A stretch of DNA of 33,748 nucleotides from a virus: positions 1-33,748 of the IMG/VR virus record IMGVR_UViG_3300021963_003854; one strand, given 5' to 3'. Each line of letters opens with the position of its first letter. Positions within the stretch are counted from its first letter, which is position 1. The notes beneath the pieces were generated by a model. It saw nothing but the letters and a program-made list of their open reading frames with translations, had not been told where the DNA came from and did not search any database. Below are positions 28,966-33,748 of the stretch, piece by piece. Made by a program: the position numbers and the translations under genes.

Positions 28966-29254
28966 TCTAAAAGAATACGGAATGCAACTCGCTTTAGATG
29001 CCCAGCCTGTCTGGTCAGAGCAAGCCTTTGAAGCAATCAAACTGTTAGCAAGTCGCAAGGTTGAGTTCACTAGCGAGGATGTTCTAGCCCTTACCGGGTT
29101 GCCCTCTGGTGGCGTAGGTATGAACAAGAACAACGCATCAGGTGCAGTAATGAACAAAGCTGCTAAGGCTGGCATCATTCGCAAGGTTGGCTACGCCACA
29201 GCAAAACGTAAAGAGTCACACGGTTCAGTTCACGCAGTTTGGATAGGCGTGTGA
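28958..29254 (+). CDS. Conserved winged-helix-like small protein
   Basis: A 98-aa protein with 'EQAFEAIKLLASRKVEFTSE', 'VLALTGLPSGGVGMNKNNAS', 'MNKAAKAGIIRKVGY' and 'ESHGSVHAVWIG'. The helix set plus final beta pair looks like a winged helix, and this whole pattern recurs in actinophages near RusA genes. DNA binding is likely but the role is unknown. RusA follows with a GTGA overlap. Confidence 0.65.
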   Translation: MNDLKEYGMQLALDAQPVWSEQAFEAIKLLASRKVEFTSEDVLALTGLPSGGVGMNKNNASGAVMNKAAKAGIIRKVGYATAKRKESHGSVHAVWIGV

Positions 29255-29658
29255 TTAGTTACTTTGTAGAGGGTGAGCCAGCACCACAAGGCTCTAAGAA
29301 TGGCTTTGTTAAGAATGGTCGCATGGTCATGGTTGAGTCAAGTAAAAAGGTTAAGCCTTGGCGCGAAGCCGTAACTATCAAGACAGCGCAGCACATGAGT
29401 TGGGAAACACTAAACCCAATGACTACCCCGGTAGAGATTGCGTTGGTCTTTCACTTGCCTAGACCTAAGACCGTAAATCGTAAGTGGCCAAGCGTGAAGC
29501 CTGATCTAGATAAGTTGATTCGCTCAACCTTTGACGGACTTACAACAGGTGGACTCTACACAGACGATGCCTTAGTAATAGCTGTGAGCGCATCTAAGCA
29601 ATACGCCACAGACAGAATTGGTTGCCAAATTATTGCAAGCGAGGTGCAAGATGTTTAA
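29251..29658 (+). CDS. rusA: RusA-family Holliday junction resolvase
   Basis: A 135-aa protein beginning at GTG 29251 (an in-frame TTG at 29239 lies inside the prior gene). RusA motifs: 'VEGEPAPQGSKNGF' (start strand), 'HLPRPKT', then 'KPDLDKLIRSTFDGLTTGGL' with catalytic acids and 'YTDDALVIAVSASKQYA'. It cuts four-way junctions left by recombination or replication before packaging. Length is normal for the family. It overlaps the second WhiB gene by 8 nt. Confidence 0.9.
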   Translation: MISYFVEGEPAPQGSKNGFVKNGRMVMVESSKKVKPWREAVTIKTAQHMSWETLNPMTTPVEIALVFHLPRPKTVNRKWPSVKPDLDKLIRSTFDGLTTGGLYTDDALVIAVSASKQYATDRIGCQIIASEVQDV

Positions 29659-29983
29659 CACAGACGGCGCAGCCTGCATTGGGTTAGACCCAGAGCTATT
29701 CTTTCCAACCAATAACATCAGTCCCAAGATTGAGGACTTACTTAAAAAGACTTGCCTACGGTGTCCAATCTTTGATGCTTGCCTTGACTATTCGTTAAAG
29801 GTAAAGGTCGAGGGTTGGTGGGCAGGAACGTCAGATAAAGACCGTGTAGAACTACGCAGGTTCTTTCACATAACACCAATACGAATGGATGAGGAATACA
29901 AGCATCACTTCCAGCAAGAAACAAATCAAGCAAAGAATTCGCGCACATACCGTGAGCGATTAAGAGAAGCAGGAGCAATGTAA
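29651..29983 (+). CDS. Second WhiB-like Fe-S protein
   Basis: A 110-aa protein. Cysteines follow the WhiB pattern: one in 'AACIGLDPELFFP', then C36-L-R-C39-P-I-F-D-A-C45 ('TCLRCPIFDACL'), then 'EGWWAGTSDKDRVELRRFF' as the turn that usually reads GVWGG. The C-terminal half is charged (QAKNSRTYRERLREAGAM). ATG 29651 is chosen because it starts the domain; the open frame reaches back into rusA. It differs strongly from the WhiB protein at 27263, so the two were probably acquired separately. Confidence 0.88.
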   Translation: MFNTDGAACIGLDPELFFPTNNISPKIEDLLKKTCLRCPIFDACLDYSLKVKVEGWWAGTSDKDRVELRRFFHITPIRMDEEYKHHFQQETNQAKNSRTYRERLREAGAM

Positions 29984-30360
29984 TGGCACTACCAACAATC
30001 ACAGCAGTAGGAAACTTAGTCTTTGACCCAGAGTTTCGCGCTACTAGCTCAGGAATCAGCATGTGCAAGATGCGCATCGCCTGCAATGAGCGCAAGAAAG
30101 CACAAGACGGCACATGGTCAGACGGTGAGCCTAGTTACTTTGACGTGGTTCTGTGGCGTGGACTAGCAGAAGCAGCAACTGAAACCTTTAAGAAAGGCCA
30201 AGCGGTTCTAGTTGTAGGCAAAGCCAAGATAGTTAAGTACGAGGACAAGAATGGCGTTGAGCGTACATCGGTAGAGATTGCAGCTGATGAAATTGCAGCA
30301 GTAGTTAAAGCCAACAAAGCACCAGCAGTTAAAGACTTAACGGAAGATCCTTGGTTATGA
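29983..30360 (+). CDS. ssb: Single-stranded DNA-binding protein
   Basis: A 125-aa OB-fold protein: 'LPTITAVGNLVFDPEFRAT', 'MCKMRIACNERKK', 'YFDVVLWRGLAEAATETFKK' (cited in part) and 'GQAVLVVGKAKI' are classic bacterial-type SSB strands. The usual flexible linker is very short and the acidic tip reads 'TEDPWL' instead of D-D-I-P-F, though still acidic plus hydrophobic for partner binding. It coats ssDNA in replication and recombination. The start overlaps the previous stop. Confidence 0.92.
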   Translation: MALPTITAVGNLVFDPEFRATSSGISMCKMRIACNERKKAQDGTWSDGEPSYFDVVLWRGLAEAATETFKKGQAVLVVGKAKIVKYEDKNGVERTSVEIAADEIAAVVKANKAPAVKDLTEDPWL

Positions 30361-30560
30361 TTATCGTTTTAGTTTTATCCGTAATGACGGTGACAATAGT
30401 GACATTCCTTGCCGGGTATCGGTTAGCGATGTACCACCAAAAGATGTATGCAATGAGCCTGTTCGAGGAGGGCGCATCACTAGAGCCAATCTTTGCAAGG
30501 CTTGATCGTGAGTACGCATACACAGATGAACTAACAAAGCCATTTACTGATGACAAGTAA
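30357..30560 (+). CDS. 67-aa single-span membrane protein
   Basis: ATG 30357 overlaps the SSB stop as ATGA. The N-terminal 22 residues are a strong hydrophobic span ('IIVLVLSVMTVTIVTFLAGY'), followed by a cytoplasmic-type charged helix with 'FEEGASLEPIFARLDREYAY'. Third mini membrane protein in the same operon. Function unknown. Confidence 0.65.
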   Translation: MIIVLVLSVMTVTIVTFLAGYRLAMYHQKMYAMSLFEEGASLEPIFARLDREYAYTDELTKPFTDDK

Positions 30561-30819
30561 GTGCGGTGTCTGTCCCCGGTCATCCTCGAAAGGGGATGGC
30601 TGGTGGGCAGTCCACGACTACAAGACAGACCCACCAACTGTTTACGAGCTATGTCCTAGTTGCTATCGCAACAAGAGCCTTATCGCTTACAGGGACACAA
30701 TCATTGAAGCATTGCAAGAGATAAAGATTAGTGATCCTGACCCTGCACTTCATGTGGCAATGCAAGTTATGAAGCAAAGGTGTATGTCAGTAGTTAGGGA
30801 CACCGCGTTCAATGACTAA
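30550..30819 (+). CDS. Small C-x2-C / C-x2-C protein
   Basis: An 89-aa protein with C5-x2-C8 ('KCGVCPRSS') and, after 'GWWAVHDYK', C35-x2-C38 ('LCPSCYRNK'), a plausible zinc ribbon. The C-terminal half is helical. It overlaps the previous gene by 11 nt and the next by 8 nt. May bind DNA or host proteins; no family recognised. Confidence 0.62.
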   Translation: MTSKCGVCPRSSSKGDGWWAVHDYKTDPPTVYELCPSCYRNKSLIAYRDTIIEALQEIKISDPDPALHVAMQVMKQRCMSVVRDTAFND

Positions 30820-30919
30820 GCCAAATCCTTACACACCTGATCCAGACTGCCCTAAGTGCCAAGAGGACAACATTGCCTGCAAGGATCACTACATGGCTAA
30901 CGGTGGCTGGAATGATTAG
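30812..30919 (+). CDS. 35-aa Cys/His mini protein
   Basis: ATG 30812 lies in the end of the previous gene and the stop overlaps the HNH start. Ligands C12-x2-C15 and C22-x2-H25 ('DCPKCQ', 'ACKDH') fit one zinc. Coding is supported by the ligand set and by overlap with both neighbours. Function unknown. Confidence 0.55.
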   Translation: MTKPNPYTPDPDCPKCQEDNIACKDHYMANGGWND

Positions 30920-31184
30920 ACCACGCTCTAAAAAGATGGAAAGCCTGTATGCAACCCAACGGCGTAAGTTAGTCAAAGAGTTACTAAGGGATTTCCCTGC
31001 GTGTCAGCGTTGCGCCATAGCTTATGCAACAGACGTACACGAGATCAAGACACGCGCTAGAGGTGGAAGCATTGTGGATAGGGATAACCTTGCGCTACTT
31101 TGTAGACCTTGCCACACTTACATAACGCAGAACCCGGCAATCGGTAAGGCTGAGGGCTGGCTCAAGAATAGTTGGGATGACTAA
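30912..31184 (+). CDS. HNH endonuclease-like protein
   Basis: A 90-aa protein. C31-x2-C34 ('PACQRC'), then 'DVHEIKTRARGGSIVDRDNL' and 'LLCRPCHTYI' give the two zinc pairs and the H...N...H core of HNH nucleases. ATG 30912 follows the overlap pattern; longer in-frame starts are inside the previous gene. Being mid-operon it may act as a nicking enzyme in recombination or as a free-standing homing nuclease. The next gene overlaps by TAATG. Confidence 0.82.
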   Translation: MIRPRSKKMESLYATQRRKLVKELLRDFPACQRCAIAYATDVHEIKTRARGGSIVDRDNLALLCRPCHTYITQNPAIGKAEGWLKNSWDD

Positions 31185-31300
31185 TGACTGAACCTAATGG
31201 CATCTGTCGTGCTGGTTGTGATACACAAGACCACGAGAGTTACTGGGAATGCTTACAAGCAGCCAACGTGTCAATAGACAAATCAAGTCTTAGACCTTAA
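31184..31300 (+). CDS. 38-aa Cys-containing mini protein
   Basis: It overlaps the HNH stop (TAATG). The peptide has 'ICRAGCDTQDHESYWECLQA' and ends 'SSLRP', a signature that I recall from short actinophage proteins. Three Cys and one His could hold a metal. Function unknown. Confidence 0.6.
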   Translation: MTEPNGICRAGCDTQDHESYWECLQAANVSIDKSSLRP

Positions 31301-31306
31301 TAGACT
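31301..31306 (+). promoter_or_regulatory. Putative -10 element (TAGACT), leaderless arrangement
   Basis: TAGACT is 6 nt before ATG 31313, with no ribosome site. TAGACA at 31275-31280 could be a -35 but with a long 20-nt spacer. Same hexamer and distance as at the first gene of the window. Confidence 0.45.
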
Positions 31307-31312
31307 AAGCGC

Positions 31313-31609
31313 ATGAACTGGACAGATACTGTTGGCGTGACGATTCACAATGACCTAGTGCGGTCAGCGTTAAAAAACAAGCCAGAAGCAGACATTGACA
31401 AGCTAGAAGCCAGCATTAAGCGCATGAGCCTAAGCGTAGGCATTACACGCATGGCAATAGCATCAGTCTTAGATGCAGAGATAGAAGCAATGGCTGCCTA
31501 TCGCGTACTGGGTGATTCATCTATCACTAATGAATACCTAGCAGGGATGCAATCAGCAGCTGACTTAGTTAGATACGGCGTACACCTAACGGATGGAATA
31601 AAACTATGA
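31313..31609 (+). CDS. Helical protein of unknown function
   Basis: A 98-aa protein with long helices ('ADIDKLEASIKRMSLSVGIT', 'VLDAEIEAMAAYRVL') and no cysteines. It starts directly after a leaderless-type promoter and overlaps the methyltransferase by ATGA, so the two may be co-expressed. No family recognised. Confidence 0.6.
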   Translation: MNWTDTVGVTIHNDLVRSALKNKPEADIDKLEASIKRMSLSVGITRMAIASVLDAEIEAMAAYRVLGDSSITNEYLAGMQSAADLVRYGVHLTDGIKL

Positions 31610-32850
31610 ACTACGACCTGCGCAATGGTGACTGTGTTGAGATTATGCGTAGCCTGCCAGCAAACAGCGTGGACTCGATTGTTACTGACCCACCGTATGA
31701 GCTTGGCTTTATGGGTAAGTCTTGGGATTCAACTGGTATTGCATACAGCGTAAAGATGTGGGATGAAGCACTTAGAGTCTTAAAGCCCGGCGGTCACTTG
31801 CTTGCCTTTAGTGGATCACGCACTTATCACCGTATGGCTTGCGCCATTGAAGATGCAGGCTTTGAGATACGCGATCAGATTATGTGGGTCTACGGTTCAG
31901 GGTTTCCAAAGTCAATGGATGTAAGCAAGGCAATAGACAAGCAAAGCAATGTTCATGTCGAAGTTATTGCAACTGGTAAAAGTGGCAAAACGGCTATTTG
32001 GAATGAACAAGGCGGTATGGGTAATTTCAACATAACTGCACCGACAACAGACAAAGCAAAGCAATGGGCAGGATGGGGAACAGCACTAAAGCCTGCACAT
32101 GAACCAATAGTCCTAGCTCGTAAGCCCTTGATAGGAACAGTTGCAACTAACGTAATCATTCATGGCACTGGCGCATTGAACATTGACGGGTCAAGGGTTG
32201 GGACTGAAATTCTTGTAAATCAACCGGGTGGCATTCCTAATGGAGCTAATCATTTTGTCAATTCATCGAAAGAATTAAATCGTGATAGACCAGCAATAAC
32301 TGTGCAAGGTCGTTGGCCTGCAAACTTTATACATGATGGTTCAGATGAAGTAGTTGAGTTGTTTCCTGAAACAAAGCCAAGCAAGGCAAATCCTAGAAAC
32401 AATAGTGACTTTAAGTCAGTATCTAAGGGTAAAGAAACAGCGCACACAACACTTGGTCACAACGATAACGGCGGTTCAGCAGCACGATTCTTTTACTGCG
32501 CGAAGGCGAGTAAGAAAGACCGCAATGAAGGACTAGATGGCTTTGCAGAGAAACGCCCTGATGAAAGAAGTGAAACTGGCATGGGTACTTTTACAGAAAA
32601 GGGAGTTGCTAAACAATCAAACCATCACCCAACCGTTAAGCCAATTGATCTAATGCGTTACCTAGTTAAGTTAGTAACACCACCTAACGGAACAGTCTTA
32701 GATCCATTTATGGGTTCAGGCTCAACAGGCAAGGCGGCAGTCTTAGAACACTTTAGTTTTATTGGCATAGACCAAAGCGCAGACTACCTAGAGATTGCAA
32801 CGGCTAGAATCAAACACGCGCAAGAACAGATAGAAGGCCGGTTGTTATGA
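31606..32850 (+). CDS. DNA methyltransferase, DPPY type (N6-adenine/N4-cytosine)
   Basis: A 414-aa protein. Motif IV D28-P-P-Y31 ('VTDPPYELGFMGKSWD') is N-terminal and the AdoMet motif 'LDPFMGSGSTGKAA' starts near residue 365, so this is a beta-type order; DPPY favours adenine-N6 methylation. A long middle region includes 'GRWPANFIHDGSDEVVELFP' and 'ARFFYCAKASKKDRNEGL', common in phage and mobile-element methylases. It is an orphan like the one at 24514 but clearly a different family member. Likely protects against host restriction. Confidence 0.92.
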   Translation: MNYDLRNGDCVEIMRSLPANSVDSIVTDPPYELGFMGKSWDSTGIAYSVKMWDEALRVLKPGGHLLAFSGSRTYHRMACAIEDAGFEIRDQIMWVYGSGFPKSMDVSKAIDKQSNVHVEVIATGKSGKTAIWNEQGGMGNFNITAPTTDKAKQWAGWGTALKPAHEPIVLARKPLIGTVATNVIIHGTGALNIDGSRVGTEILVNQPGGIPNGANHFVNSSKELNRDRPAITVQGRWPANFIHDGSDEVVELFPETKPSKANPRNNSDFKSVSKGKETAHTTLGHNDNGGSAARFFYCAKASKKDRNEGLDGFAEKRPDERSETGMGTFTEKGVAKQSNHHPTVKPIDLMRYLVKLVTPPNGTVLDPFMGSGSTGKAAVLEHFSFIGIDQSADYLEIATARIKHAQEQIEGRLL

Positions 32851-33413
32851 CAACGATCATCACTACAACAGGCAACAACTTCTGCACACTTACAGCAGAT
32901 CAAGGGATTACATCAGACCTAATACATCCCGACATGCCTAAGATCGTTCAACAAGATACTTGGCTTATCGGTGTAGCCGGGAGCGCAAGAGTCTGCGATC
33001 AGTTGCAGTATTCGATTGAATACCCTAAGCCACCAGTTGAAGTGGTTAAGTCTGGTGAATGGTTACGTTGGTTGGTTACTAAGGTGATTCCACTCATAGA
33101 TGACATGATCAAAGATAGTGAAATGGATGCAGAAGCCTTACTGATCACACACGGCAAAGCATTCCTAGTAAGCGAGAACCTAAGTGTGCTAACGGCTAAC
33201 CCTTACTGGGCTATCGGATCAGGGGCAGACCTAGCACTTGGGTCATTAGCTGATAGGCAATACGCACCAGACTGGCACAAGAACCACGACCTATCTGCGC
33301 TACGAGCTATGGAGTCTGCAAGTATGCACGATCCAAATACTAGGGGGGGCATAGATCAGTTTCGTTCGTATGCCACAGGAAAAGTAATCGCTAGAGCCAA
33401 TGGCATTCAATAA
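32847..33413 (+). CDS. Proteasome beta/HslV-like Ntn hydrolase
   Basis: A 188-aa protein overlapping the methyltransferase stop (ATGA). After removal of Met1 the N-terminus is Thr-Thr ('TTIITTTGNNF'), Asp is at position 17 ('TADQG') and Lys at 31 ('DMPKIV'), and 'TWLIGVAGSARVCDQL' follows, the order and near-spacing of Thr1/Asp17/Lys33 in HslV and proteasome beta subunits. 'YWAIGSGADLALGSL' matches the later conserved Gly-Ser-Gly loop. No partner ATPase is seen. It may be a self-assembling protease acting on host or phage proteins; the substrate is unknown. Confidence 0.78.
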   Translation: MTTIITTTGNNFCTLTADQGITSDLIHPDMPKIVQQDTWLIGVAGSARVCDQLQYSIEYPKPPVEVVKSGEWLRWLVTKVIPLIDDMIKDSEMDAEALLITHGKAFLVSENLSVLTANPYWAIGSGADLALGSLADRQYAPDWHKNHDLSALRAMESASMHDPNTRGGIDQFRSYATGKVIARANGIQ

Positions 33414-33705
33414 GCCCTGCCTAAGATGCAAGGCACTACATAGAAACCAATCCATTTGCAACGATTGCCAACGTTTAGCAGATGCTGACAGGAACGCCAA
33501 TAGACCTCATTACAAAGGAAGTTACGCAAAGCAGGCCAAGCTAGTACGGGATACCGCCACTATCTGCTGGCTTTGTGGACAAGGGCGCAGGGTAGATGAT
33601 CCTTTTACTGCTGACCACTACTACCCCGGCGAACCAGCAAGCCCACTCATAGCAGCGCACAGATCCTGCAACAGTCGCAGAGGAAATAACCCCCCTACGT
33701 CATAA
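33400..33705 (+). CDS. HNH endonuclease adjacent to the putative cos end
   Basis: A 101-aa protein overlapping the previous gene by 14 nt. N-terminal C7-x2-C10 and C20-x2-C23 form an extra zinc pair set; the HNH core reads 'CWLCGQG', 'FTADHYYPGEPASPLIAAH' and 'RSCNSRRG'. HNH proteins next to terminase genes help cos cleavage in many Gram-positive phages; here TerS/TerL lie at the opposite end of the window and would adjoin in a circular map. The stop codon lies in the loop of a G/C hairpin. Confidence 0.88.
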   Translation: MAFNKPCLRCKALHRNQSICNDCQRLADADRNANRPHYKGSYAKQAKLVRDTATICWLCGQGRRVDDPFTADHYYPGEPASPLIAAHRSCNSRRGNNPPTS

Positions 33706-33712
33706 CGGGGGG
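33690..33712 (+). other. C6/G6 hairpin at the right end (cos-associated or terminator-like)
   Basis: CCCCCC (33690-33695), 11-nt loop containing the HNH stop codon, GGGGGG (33707-33712), then CGGGTAAAAATCTT. The G-rich strand followed by A-rich bases is not a normal T-tailed terminator on the + strand. G-rich tracts are frequent beside cohesive ends. Confidence 0.55.
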
Positions 33713-33728
33713 CGGGTAAAAATCTTAC

Positions 33729-33748
33729 AGCCGTACGCGCCACTAGAC
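33729..33748. other. Putative cos/terminal region: one arm of an inverted repeat shared with the left end
   Basis: AGCCGTAC (33729-33736) is the reverse complement of GTACGGCT at 8-15. When end and start are joined, the arms face each other over a 19-nt centre. This supports the idea that the two ends are adjacent in the replicating genome and that the junction is the terminase recognition or cutting region, between the HNH gene and terS. Confidence 0.5.

Noticed and set aside
29742-30113. 123-aa minus-strand frame opposite the WhiB-like and ssb genes
   Set aside because: Both + strand genes are clear; the reverse translation has no motif.
33690-33712. C6/G6 hairpin as a standard intrinsic terminator
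   Set aside because: The 3' flank is CGGGTAAAAATC, not a T-run, and the stem is at the likely packaging end, so a terminator call would be forced.
1-33748. tRNA genes, CRISPR arrays, insertion sequences and integrase/attP
   Set aside because: I looked for cloverleaf-like T-loop motifs, regularly spaced repeats, transposase and recombinase motifs on both strands and saw none that I could support; a dedicated tRNA search would be needed to exclude degenerate ones.

Overview
The window looks like an essentially complete genome of a tailed siphovirus (HK97-type capsid, long non-contractile tail), about 33.7 kb, with every convincing gene on the + strand. Two WhiB-like Fe-S regulators, frequent GTG/TTG starts and several apparently leaderless promoters point to an actinobacterial host. 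Base composition is below half G+C by eye, low for most cultured actinobacteria, so a low-GC lineage such as freshwater Nanopelagicales (acI) is a reasonable but unproven inference. No integrase, excisionase or clear lysogeny repressor is visible, so a lytic life style is the simpler reading. The last 20 and first 15 bases carry the two arms of an inverted repeat that would meet if the ends were joined, as expected if the window was cut at a cohesive-end (cos) site or drawn from a circular map.

Layout. 1-6.6 kb: ParB-like protein, small and large terminase, a small membrane protein, portal, three putative virion proteins, capsid protease. 6.6-8.1 kb: terminator, leader with a mini-ORF, major capsid protein, second terminator. 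8.1-11.6 kb: a four-gene sugar cassette (three glycosyltransferase-like proteins and an SDR-type sugar-nucleotide epimerase) inserted between capsid and connector genes. 11.6-19.3 kb: connector, tail terminator-like protein, tail tube, tail assembly chaperone with a -1 frameshift signal, a gp10-like protein, an out-of-place primase-like gene with its own promoter, tape measure, minor tail protein, fibre-like proteins. 19.4-22.0 kb: lysis cassette of an M23 endopeptidase, three small membrane proteins and two signal-peptide proteins, one with a long Pro/Thr-rich stalk. 22.0-33.7 kb: tightly overlapping small genes for DNA metabolism and host control: HTH protein, metallophosphoesterase, MazG-like helical protein, two DNA methyltransferases, winged-helix replication protein, putative helicase loader, two WhiB-like proteins, an Erf/Rad52-like annealing protein, RusA resolvase, SSB, two HNH proteins, a proteasome/HslV-like Ntn hydrolase and many very short Cys/His-rich or single-membrane-span proteins.

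How it fits together. HNH (33.4 kb), the cos-like end and the terminase genes would adjoin in a circular map, forming the packaging locus. Replication probably depends on host polymerase, helped by phage initiator, loader, primase-like protein, SSB, annealing protein and RusA; no DNA polymerase or helicase gene was seen. The methyltransferases probably protect against restriction. The most unusual parts are the sugar cassette, the primase-like gene in the tail cluster, the Ntn hydrolase, the repeated C-x-H...C-x2-C mini zinc modules (one apparently fused to WhiB), and the leaderless promoter pattern. Functions are assigned by reading translated sequence and remembered family motifs only; no database search was run.
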